This document shows, piece by piece, positions 1-10,132 of a DNA stretch of 64,000 bases. The stretch comes from Zoroaster sp. YZ-2022 (lineage: Eukaryota; Echinodermata; Asteroidea; Forcipulatida; Zoroasteridae). The stretch lies in contig CM055816.1 in assembly GCA_029582265.1 (NCBI GenBank), forward strand, positions 1,764,992 to 1,828,991. The letters run 5' to 3'. The translations under genes were made by a program, and so were the position numbers. Each line of letters begins with the position of its first letter. The first letter of the stretch is position 1. A model generated the notes under the pieces. The model saw nothing but the letters and a program-made list of their open reading frames with translations, ran no database searches and had not been told where the DNA came from.

Positions 1-2
1 TC

Positions 3-866
3 AAACAGGAACTCTTCCAAAGGTTCGCTCATTTTACATAGTACCCTCTTGACAGTGTTTGGTGGGATAACCGTTGTTTTTGGTATGCTTACTTTAGCGA
101 CCTTAGATTTACTTCCCGCTCCAAACTGCATAGGTATTTGTTCTGTTCCGAGTACCAGCATGGACTCGTTGATGTGAATGTCAACTTGGTGGTGACGTAG
201 AAAGTCAATACCCAACAACATAGTATCGGCTATCGGTGCCACATATATGTTTTCCTTGAATGCCTGGCTCCCTAACGTAATTTCTACTGGTCCCGCAATG
301 ATTCCCTGCATCTTCATGTTTCTGCCCGCTGTATTGAGTGTCACCGATTTGACCCTGGGTGGTTTGGGGTTAAGAGAGTTGTAAACCTTGTCCGAAATTA
401 TGGTGACTTCCGCCGCCGTATCCACAATTGCCCTGACAGTGATACTGTCCAACCCCACACTCACACTAAACATGGAGTGCGAATGCAATTGGCAGACCAC
501 AACTTCCTCCTCCCCTTCCTGTGAGGGAACCTCTGGTGTCTCAAGTTCTGCCCCTGCACTTTCTAGTGTAGGACTGTTGGCCTCTCTTTCATCCCCATAC
601 TCCTCAAATTTCTGCTGATGATTATCTTCTACCGTTTCTGCAGGGTAGTTGTGAGAAAGGATTGTATCCTCCTCAAACAACGATTGTAACGATGCAATGG
701 GTTCGCATGAATCATGTTTATCAGACAGGGAATCGATGGTTGATGTGACAGTGCCCGGTTTAGCCAGGGCACCAACACCAGATACTGCCTCTATTGGCAT
801 GGGTTGGCCAACATCTGTTCGGGGCGAAGGCTGGCCTCGGTCTCCGACCCGTAGGAGTTTAACTCC
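3..866 (-). CDS. LTR retrotransposon protease region (5' part of pol, cut by window edge)
   Basis: Aspartic protease (retropepsin) region of an LTR retrotransposon, which in this class matures the Gag-Pol polyprotein. The frame is open on the minus strand from about 866 to the left edge, without a stop. A long acidic linker is followed by the active-site motif V-D-T-A-A-E near 410-425, where DTA replaces the more usual DTG or DSG. The second conserved segment, LLGIDFL, lies near 200-220. This frame is -1 relative to the upstream gag and overlaps its last 25 codons. RT, RNase H and integrase would lie beyond the left edge and cannot be seen. The class call rests on the DTA and LLGIDFL motifs and on position after a zinc-knuckle Gag. 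The clade is not resolved. Confidence 0.8.
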
Positions 867-2230
867 TCATCCGTCATGAAGGATACTGTTTTCTCAGACT
901 TAGTGCCTGGGCAATCTCTCTTAAAGTGGCCCGTTTTGCCACACTTGTAGCAGGGATACTTGGAATAGTCGGGCCCAGGTGACCGGGATCTTTCACGGGG
1001 ACCCTGACTCCCCGGAGCTGCTACCAGTTGATCAAGAGAGCGCTGAATAGAGCCTAGTTTGTCTTCTAGAGTAGACATTCGCTTCTCAAGAGCAGAGTAA
1101 TCACCGGTGCTGGGATTTTTATATTGGGTAGCTCCATGGATGCCAACTTTGCACAAATCGTCCTCTACCTCGGGCATGTCTTCATCGGCAAACATCTGCT
1201 TGACCTCCTTCCTGGATCGACCATAGATGGCCCTCTGGGTGTGCTGGAACCATTTAACTTTGTCGATTGCAGCTTCGATTGAGGACGGCCTGGTGTTAAT
1301 AGCGTACTGGCCGGCTTCACGATCAGAGCAGCCTTGGCAAAATCTCAGCACCACTTGTTTCTGCACATGCAATTCTGGTAAGTCAGGAAAAGCACGTGTT
1401 GCCAAATACAGGACTCGGTCAGCCCAATCCAGAATAGATTCATCTGCAGACTGACGGGCATAATTGAACTGCAGTTGTGTGGCCTCGGGTAAGTCGCGTA
1501 ACCCAAATCTTTTTTCCAATTTCTGGATCAGATCAAAGTATTCCAAGTACGTCTACAAGTACGTCTGCTTAGCAGACCACTTACACTCGTCAGCATATGA
1601 GGTAAACTTGGCAAAAAATGCTTGCCAACTACTCTTGCCATCATACGTGATTGTCTTGGGTAAAGTGGGATGCTTGGATGTGGATGTATTCTCCCTCCAC
1701 TTACTGAAAGCCGGTCCCCCAAACCCAGCCGCATTATAGGTGTTCTGCTCGATGGCAGTCGGACTGACCTCCTCGTACCCATAACGCATTGCACGTGGAT
1801 ATGCCGAAAAAGGGTAGGGAGTGGACTGTCGTTCCGGTGGATAGCTATCAAATGGATAGGGTGACCCTTGGAATCTAGACGAAGAATCCAGTTTTGGTGT
1901 CTTCCACTGAGGGCTACGGTAGGTACTCTCATGCATGACTGGACTTGGTGCACGAGGGGATCCCGGTAACCCTGGTTTGGCTGAACGGGACCTAGGTACG
2001 CCAATATCCACCTGTCTCCCTCTCTCGGAGTACGGCACATACGGCATGAAATCAAGGACTTCTAGCAAGGTAGACATGTTTGGCAAGTGAGGAATGCCCA
2101 GGAGCAGCTCGATGGTTACATTGCCATGAGCACTTCTCAAGGCAATGATATTATTGGCAAGGGCAGTCCCAACACCAGGGACAGCTACCAAGTCCCGAAA
2201 AGAACAATAATTGACCGGTATTTTCTCCAT
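791..2230 (-). pseudogene. Retrotransposon gag with N-terminal helix-hairpin-helix and CCHC knuckle, one in-frame stop
   Basis: Structural (capsid/nucleocapsid) gene of the same minus-strand element; it starts at ATG 2230 and ends at TAG 791-793. Residues 10-47 look like a ComEA-type helix-hairpin-helix (VPGVGTALANNII core), a non-specific DNA-binding fold that is unusual in Gag. A Pro/Ser/Tyr-rich linker follows, then a capsid-like region and one CCHC zinc knuckle (CYKCGKTGHFKRDC) near 905-950. The frame is interrupted by one in-frame TAG at 1553-1555, which sits inside a 12-bp near-perfect tandem duplication (units beginning ACGTACTTG). Compared with usual Gag proteins, a short piece also seems to be missing just there. 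The parts before and after the stop are in the same frame. Either this copy is dead or the stop is read through; I favour a dead copy. Confidence 0.8.
857..863 (-). promoter_or_regulatory. Candidate -1 ribosomal frameshift heptamer GTTAAAC
   Basis: On the minus strand G-TTA-AAC lies in the gag reading phase, inside the gag/pol overlap (866-791). A -1 slip here moves ribosomes exactly into the protease frame. GUUAAAC is an established slippery heptamer in arteriviruses. Short complementary segments downstream (GGTC/GACC and GGCCA/TGGCC) could form the stimulatory structure. Frame logic is read directly; activity is inferred. Confidence 0.55.
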
Positions 2231-3300
2231 TTGTAGTTCTCGTCGTGTACTCTATAAGTAGTATTGTTCGGTATGTGTTTACTTTAACTTCCTGTCAACT
2301 TCAATGCTCACAAATAAGCAAACAAATACACAAACAAGAACAGTATAATAACAATGATGTTTATCCTAAACTCTATGTGAAACGGCTAAAAAGAGGTATA
2401 AATACAATGTAACAACCAGTAACCGGTGGTCGAACAACACATGTAAAATTAATATGCACGGTTACCACCAGTGCTGGTACAAAAAATCACTGATCTGTAA
2501 GCAAAAAACCCCCAGTGGTTCTGGTAAACAGAGCCTCCGAGAGTACATGAAAGGACACACAGTTCTGAGAAACAGAGCTGGGACCTCCCAAAATAAAGGA
2601 TGCAATATCTAAAACTAGATAAGAACAACTAAGCGATCACACAAAGCAAAATCAGGCATGAGAATGGGTTGTGTTAGAAAAAACTGGAAAATAGCGATTC
2701 ACTATTATTAATGACCCAATCAAGCCGTAGGCTTGCCCGAGCCGAAGGCGAGGCATGCCAGGGGTTTCAGGGGGCCAGGGCCCCCTGGCGGGGGTTGAAG
2801 GGGTCAGCGCCCCCTTTAGAACATTTTGACAATTTAGGTACTGAAAAGTAGCATTTTCAAGCAATTTTCAATGTAATTTTTAGATCGGAATGTCCATAGG
2901 CCCTATTAAACAGCAGAAATAAACACAATTGACACTTGAGAATCTAAATGTATCACTCTATAATAACAAGTTACCAATTGATACATATTTTAAGTTCTTG
3001 GGTTATTTCTTGAGAAAAGTTTGAGATGTGGATTTCCATGTTAAACAATAAAAAATAACAATATCATTCTGATTCACCTCAGACTCAAGTACTAAAATAC
3101 AAACTGTATCAAAATGATTGAAACCAGGGTATATGATAACATTAAAAATATTAAACATAAAATATACTCAAATATTGAAACAATAAAGCGCCAATTGAAA
3201 CAAAACACTAACAGTGAAAAGTTTTTAAAATATGCAAAAATGACAAGTTGATGGTTCCAATCATTTTGATACTGTTTGCATACAACTTAACCAATGCAAT
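2231..3300. other. No gene seen; leader of the left LTR element and AT-rich DNA
   Basis: Upstream of the gag start the 5' leader and 5' LTR of the minus-strand element are expected in the first several hundred bases. I could not fix LTR ends or a primer binding site because the partner LTR is outside the window. The rest is AT-rich DNA without convincing ORFs, apart from the GC-rich palindromic island near 2.7-2.8 kb. Confidence 0.6.
2715..2822. repeat. GC-rich palindromic island
   Basis: A block of about 100 bp of very GC-rich sequence lies in AT-rich surroundings. It contains a perfect hairpin at 2768-2787 (CAGGGGGCC, two-base spacer, GGCCCCCTG). A second weaker hairpin follows around 2797-2814 (AGGGG ... 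CCCCCT). The style resembles GC-cluster repeats of organelle genomes, but origin and function are unknown. Confidence 0.7.
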
Positions 3301-3613
3301 TCACCATACATGTATTATCTTCACTAGATTTACATGTTCCGCTGTGGTAACATGGGCTTTTAGTGCACTTTTCCCGCGATTTCCATAGTTGATCAGTTTA
3401 TTGCAAAGCGTGCACATCGACTTCCCTGGTAGGTATATCTACCTTTCTGGCGAACTCGCCGAGATTGCACTTTACTTTATCGGCAATACCACTTTTACCA
3501 GGCAGTTTAATTTCCACATCTTCCTCTAACCAAGACCACTTCCATTTTTCTTTGACACCTTTATCCGACTCCCGTACGAATTGTTCTTCATTTCTATCCA
3601 AAATTCTCGGCAT
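3301..3613 (-). pseudogene. BED-like zinc-finger exon, frameshifted by a 4-bp duplication
   Basis: N-terminal exon of a protein of unknown function with a BED-like C2H2 zinc finger, a class usually nuclear and DNA-binding and often transposase-derived. From ATG 3613 the frame gives a charged segment (FVRESDKGVKEKWKWSWLEE), a middle with LPGKSG, and EFARKVDIP. A tandem TACC duplication near 3428-3435 then shifts the frame. The other frame continues into a finger with C-x2-C (CTLC) and, 17 residues later, H-x5-H (HVTTAEH), stopping at 3301-3303. A potential splice donor (GTAAAT) follows the last histidine codon, so the natural exon may end there. The finger half would not be translated in frame, so this copy is probably a pseudogene. 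An assembly error or a small intron are alternatives. Confidence 0.6.
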
Positions 3614-5471
3614 TTTGAAGTCGGATGCCTCCGATATTTCACGATAATTTTACTATAACTTTTTTTCTTTCACGTACACAAAAGCCAAAGCGTTAACACG
3701 ATGGCCGCTCAATCAACAACAGCATTTCCTAACGCTCATTATAGGGGATCGTTGATTGGACAATTTTTATGACGTTATGGAATACTTGATACCTAACGCG
3801 ATCGTTGATTCGTTTAGTAAACTTCATGTAACAGCACTTCATCGCTCTGCGTACGTCGTGTAAATAGGATCGGACAAACGGGAACGGGTTTATAAAACAG
3901 CTGGGAGCGTCTAAAAACAGAGCTACGAAGCCGACTTTAAAAGTGCCGATCTCGGGGCATTTCAGCAATGATATTTCCACAATTTCCCTAAAACAAAATC
4001 ACCCTAGACCACCTCTACCCCCCAAATTTTAAACCGGATTCACATTGAACTCGGAGAGGACATATTTTGGCCTCCAAAAAGCGGGAAACCGCGGAACGGC
4101 GGGAAATTCTCATGTCTGTCAAAATACAATCGGCAAAATTGTCACTAAATAATGCACAAAACAACGCAATGTGATCTTAGCCAAATTCACAAAACAGATC
4201 AATATTCTTTGAGCAACCCCTCAAAAAAATTAATTGAGTTGCCAGAGCTTGATGTTACTCCAAATCTGGTGATATAACTGTGTGTGGGCAAAATTTATTT
4301 TTGCGTGTTGTTGTGAGGCCTTTATAAATCAGCCGAGGTCACACAAAAAACAGTGTCCCGTTCCTGCTGACAAAAACTTCACTAGGATAGCCTTGTTGTG
4401 TTCAGTTCCTTTGCTATGATCAGCCGCGGTCACGTGATCTAAAACCAGCAACCCGTTCCTGCTGACCACAACCACAGAACTAACATTAACGTTAGGCCAA
4501 TTTAACACAATTTTTGTAAACTCCGGGACGCAACACCCACAAAAAACTGCGTTCCCAACAATAAAGTTGATACTCACTTAAGAAATCACCCACCGATGTT
4601 GCCGAAACCCCCATGAAGAGAATTCACCTTGTAACGGTATAACGTTATGTTTGGATTCGATCACATCAAACAGGAACAAGTAAAATAGGGGAAACGTTGA
4701 TTTACGATCGTTTAATTATATATTTATTCTTCACATTCAATGATTTATCTTCACAAGCGCCATCTTGACTAATTTATAACAATCAATCCCATCATGCAAT
4801 TGTCCTAGGTATGGAGAGCCAAAGGATCAAATAAGTCACGAAAGAGATATAAAGTGTATTATACAGAGTCTGCTATACTCCCCCCTCCTAAGATAATGCA
4901 AGAACAGAGGAGTTATTTTTTTGTGGTGAATGAGAACACATTTTTGAATGAAAACAATGCCAAATTTATAAAAAAAATCCAGTTTTTTTTCCTGCACTTT
5001 GTGAAAGCAATATAGGTGTTTAAAATTGTGGTAAAAGGTCTCTACCAGTACCATTTCAATCTGAAAGGAAAATAAAACAGCATCAGTGATTTACTTTTGA
5101 AAAATCTTGACAAGTCTCAACAAAACCTCTTTTCTGTGTGTGTGTGTTTCAAAAGAAAATAATAATGAAGTCCTCTAAGTACACCGTAAGTACTAGATAA
5201 CTGAGAGGTGTCTTCCTCTACTGTCGCAATAATCGTGCATAAAGGTAATACTCAAGATCTTCCTTTTTTTTCCACATAAATTTTCCTTTCAAGGATAAAG
5301 AAAATAAAATCAATTTTTCCTCTTATGCACCGTTTTGTGTAAATTCAACACTTGTCTTTTGTGTTTACAAACAAATACAAACATAACTGCAGATAAGCAT
5401 GATACTGTATTGAGTGTTCCAGCACAGCTTGAAAAACACAAAAAATGCAGTATACAGTCTCAAATAAGTCT
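3614..5471. other. No gene seen; unique AT-rich DNA and a degenerate direct repeat
   Basis: No convincing ORF. A degenerate direct repeat of about 45 bp with period near 90 bp occurs at 4331-4375 and 4420-4465 (shared CAGCCG-GGTCAC and CCGTTCCTGCTGAC). The right part (about 4.8-5.47 kb) should include the 3' untranslated end and 3' LTR of the Gypsy element. A T/C-rich run at 5258-5275, purine-rich on the minus strand, is a possible polypurine tract, but no matching 5' LTR was found. Confidence 0.5.
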
Positions 5472-7157
5472 TTACTTTGGAACAGTTTTGATCTGATCAA
5501 CGTGAACAATGAGTTCTTTGCGGGGAGCATCAACACTTTGGAGTTTGAGGTTAACAGGAGTCAACAGTTCCTTAACAACAAACGGACCCTTCCAGCGAGG
5601 TGCTAGTTTGGCACTGAACTTTTTGTTGGCATCTGATTTAGGATGAGTTTTGACCATGACATGGTCTCCAGCATTCACTGTAGTCACAGAGCGTGATTGA
5701 TCATAGTAGTGCTTTCGCTTGCACCGAGCTCGTTCCTTCTGTTCGTCAGCCTGTTGGCGAATTACTTGGACATTTGTCTGTGCATCGTTCAGTTTGGAGA
5801 TGTCCAATTTGTTAACGAGGGGCGATCTCAGATTGCGGCCCAACATTAACATAGCAGGTTCAACACCCGTGGTCTCGTGAGTAGCCGAGTTCAACGCAAA
5901 TGCAAACTCAGCAACATGAGTGTCCCAGGTACGGTGATCAGTGCCGGTGAACGCTTGCAACATCCCTTTTATGTTCCGATTTACACGTTCAACCCAGTTG
6001 CTCTGAGGGTGGTAGGGAGATATGAACACTTGTTCAACTCCCCATGAGCTGCAAACTGAAGCAAGGGCACGACTAGTGAACTGAGGTCCATTATCCGAGA
6101 GAAGGGAACGAGGTGCCCCATACCGACTGAAGAGTTGGCGGACGATGGTGCACGCAACTGTCTTCCCTGTGGCACTTTTCAAGGGGTAAATCTCTGTCCA
6201 TTTAGAGTAGTGATCGACGGCTACCAAAAGATACTCGTGACCAGCATAGCTTTTAGGCAGTGGGCCCATGAGGTCAACAGCTACGACTTCCCATGGTGCA
6301 TCTGAGCGGGTAGATAACATATAGCCTGCTGGTTTACGGAAGATTGGTTTGGTTGCCTGGCAAGTGTGACAAGCTCGAATGAAGCTGCGAATTAATTGGG
6401 TCATACCTCTCCACCAGAGACACTGGCGTTTAATACGGTGCAAAGTCTTTGTTCTGCCTTGGTGACCAGCAGAAGGTTTTGCGTGGCACTCATATATGAC
6501 ATCGCGTTGAAGTGAGTGTGGAACAACGATGGACCATGACGACTTAGAATAGTGTAACAGGATACCATCATGCACACGATATTCGGCGGCTAATTGGTGA
6601 GTACGTTTAGCGAGACGTGTATTATCGGGGATTTCGCCAGTCTGAAGGTAGCAGAGCATCGGGGTTAGCTCTGAATCACGGGACTGTGCGTCGCGAAGGT
6701 GGTCACGACTGAACATAGTAGGCGAGGGAACCTCCTTTGTAGTGGTTGTGTCCCACTCCATATCCTTGCGATTTATCCAGCGTTTCTTCCGACACGCAGG
6801 GCAGGAGTATTTAGCGATTGTTTCTGCTTGTTTCCTGCGGATGTGGACACACTTCTGATGAAACCAGGCATTGCAATCATCACATTGAATCCAATTTACC
6901 ACGTCATCCTGGGGGACAAGGCATGCAGTGGCTGCACAAGATTCGGTTTCAGCATGTTGCGGATTATCAGGGGCAGAGTCATCATTGGAATTAGCGACAG
7001 AAGATGGCACAGACGTATCTGGTGTTGGCAGGGAAATCTGGGCCTGAACAACTCCTACCACATGTCGGGGTTCAGTTATTCGGGAAAGTGCGTCCGGCAC
7101 AAAATGTAGAGGGCCAGGGCGATATACAACATCAAATGAAAAATCCTGGAGTCGGAG
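5472..7157 (-). pseudogene. Gypsy RNase H end, PHD finger and integrase
   Basis: Last part of the polyprotein, ending at 5472; residues are numbered from the codon at 7208. After the tether (VVYRPGPLHFVPDALSRI) comes a 40-residue acidic linker, then a PHD finger (91-139), then the integrase. The integrase zinc-binding site is H242, H249, C280, C283. The catalytic triad is D312 (VDLMG), D372 (SDNG) and E407 (WVERVNR), with the last spacing close to D-x35-E. A GPF motif (541-543) marks a GPY/F module, and there is no chromodomain. Integrase inserts the cDNA into the host genome; the PHD finger may guide it to particular chromatin. This stretch itself has no internal stop. Confidence 0.9.
6792..6938 (-). 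other. PHD finger inside the Gypsy polyprotein
   Basis: All eight zinc ligands of a C4HC3 PHD finger are in order: C91, C96, C109, C112, H117, C120, C136, C139. The WIQCDDCNAWFHQKC core matches the family signature, with Trp two residues before the ligand pair. PHD fingers commonly read histone H3 tails. The finger lies between RNase H and integrase, a position where Gypsy elements normally have only a linker. The first ligand spacing (C-x4-C) is longer than the usual C-x2-C. Confidence 0.85.
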
Positions 7158-7712
7158 GACCAGCGTGCAAGTCTTCCTGTCTGTTTGGACTTGCGAAACA
7201 ACCAACAAAGGCTTTGATGGTCAGTCACAACACGACAGTGTTTTCCCTCAAGGTATGGTCGCCACTTTTCAAGAGCCCAAACAACAGCGAGGCATTCTTT
7301 CTCTGTTGCACTGTAATTTCGTTCTGGGCCTGTGAGTGCACGGCTGGCAAATGCGATAGTGCGTAAGTCATCTTGTTGTCTCTGGAGGAGAACAGCCCCC
7401 AGTCCGGAGTTGCTCGCATCAGTATGTACGGAGAAAGGTTTGTCTTCATCAGGATAACCGAGAATTGGTTCGGTTGTGAGGGTCTGTCTGAGTGAATCAA
7501 AGGCAACTTGGCATGATGGCACCCAAGCCCATTTCTCTCCCTTTCGACGTAAGTTATACAAGGGTTCAGCTACATCTGATAAGTTTGGAATGAACTTTTG
7601 ATACCACGCTACCATGCCCAAAAATCTTTCCAGTTGCTTGATGTTGGTAGGGATTGGATAGTTCAAAATCGAGGCTATCTTGTCTGGTTCCGGTTTCAGG
7701 CCATCATGGCGG
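7155..7712 (-). pseudogene. Gypsy RT connection and RNase H
   Basis: C-terminal RT thumb/connection (LKPEPDKIASILNYPIP, then FLGMVAWYQKFIPNLS) followed by the RNase H domain, which degrades the RNA strand of the hybrid. The catalytic acids are visible: Asp in HTDAS, Glu in ATEKE and Asp in VTDHQSL. After GRLARW the frame is lost near 7155-7158, consistent with loss of one base in a C run; the correct protein continues in the next frame with LRLQDFSFDVVYRPG. The intact acid set contrasts with the other Gypsy element at 33-38 kb, whose RNase H is degenerate. Confidence 0.88.
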
Positions 7713-9735
7713 CTGTTATGACATGACCCAAGTACTTCATCTCCCGACAAGCGAAGTTACACTTCTCAAAGTGGACGGTAAGTCCAGCGGTACGGAGTCT
7801 TGTCAGAATTTCACGGAGATCGATGAAGTGTTGTTGCATGTCACTGGAGTAACAGACTATGTCGTCGAGGTAGACATAACAAGTGCGCCCAATGAGGTCA
7901 CCTAACACTTGAGACATGAGACGCTGAAAACTAGCGGGCCCATTCACAACGCCGAATGGCAAAACAGTGAATTGAAATAGGCCCTCTTCGCAGATGAAGG
8001 CAGTTTTTTCAACATCTTCTGGCACCATATTCATCTGCCAGTAGCCACTGCGGAGATCCAGCGAGCTAAAAACTTTGGAACCGTGCAGCGAGTTGAGAAT
8101 TGAGTCGATGGTTGGCATTGGATATGCGTCTAATTTCGTAACGCCATTGAGTTTGCGGTAATCGACGCACATGCGATAACGGCCATTTTTCTTGGGCACC
8201 ATGACAACTGGTGCTGCCCAAGGGGATGTCGAAGTTTCAACCTTTCCAGACTGCAGCAAGTTATCGAGTTCTTCTGTCAAGGCATGTTTTCGCTCAACTG
8301 AAAGTCGATACGGAGGGGATCTATGTGGTAGTGAATCCCCAACATCAATGTGATGTTGTGCGACATCCGTTCGTCCAGGTTCCTCAGACATAACATCACC
8401 AAACTCATTGAGCAGTGTATCTAACTGTTCCTGTTCATATCCAACGAGGATGGGGCAATCAAGTTGAGATGCGGAGCGTACGGGCATGTCATCATCAATA
8501 TTTTGTATTGTTGTAGCACAGTTCGGAAGGTGTGGGGGAACACCATAGAGTGGGAACTGTATCTGGTGATTATCAGGGGTTTCACACCAGTAGGACCCAC
8601 TGTTGAAGTCAAGGACCAAATGAGCTTTGCAAATGAAGTCCATACCCAGCACTATGGGACAGGGTAAGCGTTGAACACAGCAAAGTTGAACGTCAAAGTT
8701 CAGACCGCACACGTTGAGTTGTGTACATACTGAGCCCAGTGTTGAGATCTCTGAGTCATTGATTGTGATAAGGTTTTCCGCAGTCGTAGTGTCAATGGGG
8801 GAGGACAAACTAGCTTGCGTGTCCTCACCGATCAATGATGAACTGGACCCAGTGTCCACTAAGGCAGTGACGTGGTGGGTGCCATTGATTACTGCCTCGA
8901 CATATGGACCACTGTATTTACTACCCACAACATCATGTGGCATGTTGCGAGATGAAGTTTGGACAAAGTTCACTCTGTTCGTGGTGTCATTGTGCTTTGA
9001 CGGGAAAGTTTTCGGTTTGGTCGATGTAGTTGTGTCACTCGAGGTGAACGATGATTTCTGTTTGTTTGTCGTATCATTATCGCTTTTTGGATTTGGCGGT
9101 GGCTGTGGACACTCGGATACCTTGTGCCCAATCTCATGGCAGCGATAACAAACAGTTGTAAACTGTCCTGGTCTACTCTGTTTCTGCTGTGGTCTGTTTT
9201 GACTCATGTTTGCAGTCGTTTTGTTTGCTGACTGAAAACTAGAGTTCTTGTAGGTTTGAGGCATATTGGCAGACCCATGTGTTGTGTCATTCCTGCCAGC
9301 ATCCGTTATGTTCGAGCGACGATGCAGTAGGTATTCATCAGCTGCCCTTGCGACAGCTATGACCGAAGTTAGTTTACGCTCTCTCAACTTCAGGCGAAGC
9401 GTTTCATCCGCAACTGTTGACAAGAACTGATCGATCATAATAAGATTCATACACCGCTTTACATCTGGAGTCTCATCATCCTTTTCCACAAATTCCAGCC
9501 ATTTGTAGAAATTGAGTTGCAAGCGATTGGCAAATTCTTCAAATGTTTCATCACGCTTTTTTGCATCAGACTTGTATTTGACACGGTAGGCTTCAGGAGT
9601 TAAGCAATATCTCCTTTTGATGATTTCAACTATTTTGTCAAAGTCTTGCTTGTCAGTCTCACTGAGGGAGTGAAAAGCTTTCTGGGCTTTTCCTGTCAGG
9701 TAAGGTTCAAGGAGTCTCGGCCAGTCCTTTTTTTT
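7696..9735 (-). pseudogene. Gypsy gag C-terminal part, protease and reverse transcriptase
   Basis: Continuation of the same polyprotein, numbered from ATG 9795. Residues about 35-155 form a SCAN-like capsid helix bundle; vertebrate SCAN domains are thought to come from this type of Gag. A CCHC zinc knuckle lies at C216, C219, H224, C229. The protease active site is D314-T-G with SSSSLIG following, and the flap-side motif is IVLGMDF at 381-387. RT begins near 480, with the VDYRKLN motif at 544, FSSLDLRSGYWQM at 577-589 (first catalytic Asp) and the YLDD box at 642-645. The frame is lost after YLGHVIT near 7705, where about five extra bases break it before the RT connection. All catalytic residues that can be checked are intact. 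Confidence 0.9.
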
Positions 9736-10132
9736 CCTTATTTGCTGCCTTTGCGAGTCGCTCAAAAGTGGCGAGGTAGCAAGTGATGTCGTCATCAGAA
9801 CTTAATTTGTGGAAGTCTGGAAGTTTGGGTCCCAGCTGGACTACTGGAGGTTTTCTTGCAGCCTCAATAACTGCTTCCACAAGCGACTTACACAGTTTGT
9901 CAGTTTCATATCGACGATTGGTTTCGAGTTCTTGTATAACTCGGATGAGATCTGATGTGCCAATACTCTGCACTTCAGGAGGCGTTTCCTCAATTAGGTG
10001 CGGGAGTTCGCATAAGCATGAGATGCGATCTTGTTTCGTTTTGACTTCATTGACGTCAATATGATTCAGTTCACACAGTTTTGCAATGTGTTCTGCCGTG
10101 AAGCAGCGAAGATACGAAGCAGTTGTTGACAT
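9728..10132 (-). pseudogene. Gypsy gag, N-terminal part
   Basis: First part of the Gag protein, from ATG 10132 to the frame break. The first 45 residues (FTAEHIAKLCELNHIDV, then basic residues) could form a SAP-like helical DNA-binding motif; this is a shape judgement only. A coiled, charged segment follows (VIQELETNRRYETDKLCKS), then KLPDFHKLSSDDDITCYLATFERLA, the usual entry to a retroelement capsid. At the eight-base A run (9728-9735, T on the plus strand) the frame ends after about ten foreign residues, while the capsid continues in the neighbouring frame. A one-base length change in the homopolymer explains this; it could be mutation, sequencing error or slippage. It belongs with the next entry as one Gag. 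Confidence 0.75.

Larger units (their letters stand above)
5472..10132 (-). mobile_element. Ty3/Gypsy LTR retrotransposon body, minus strand, three frame breaks
   Basis: Nearly complete coding body of a Gypsy element in the standard order Gag, protease, RT, RNase H, integrase, with an extra PHD finger between RNase H and integrase. The frame breaks at 9728-9735 (eight-base A run on the sense strand), near 7699-7712 and near 7155-7158. All catalytic motifs that I looked for are present, so it is a relatively young but inactive copy, or one with sequencing indels. I could not find paired LTRs on either side (4.7-5.47 kb and 10.13-10.8 kb share no obvious sequence), so the outer limits are unknown. 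Confidence 0.9.

Noticed and set aside
4700..5471. 3' LTR of the 5.5-10.1 kb Gypsy element
   Set aside because: I compared it by eye with 10.13-10.8 kb and found no shared sequence; boundaries left open.
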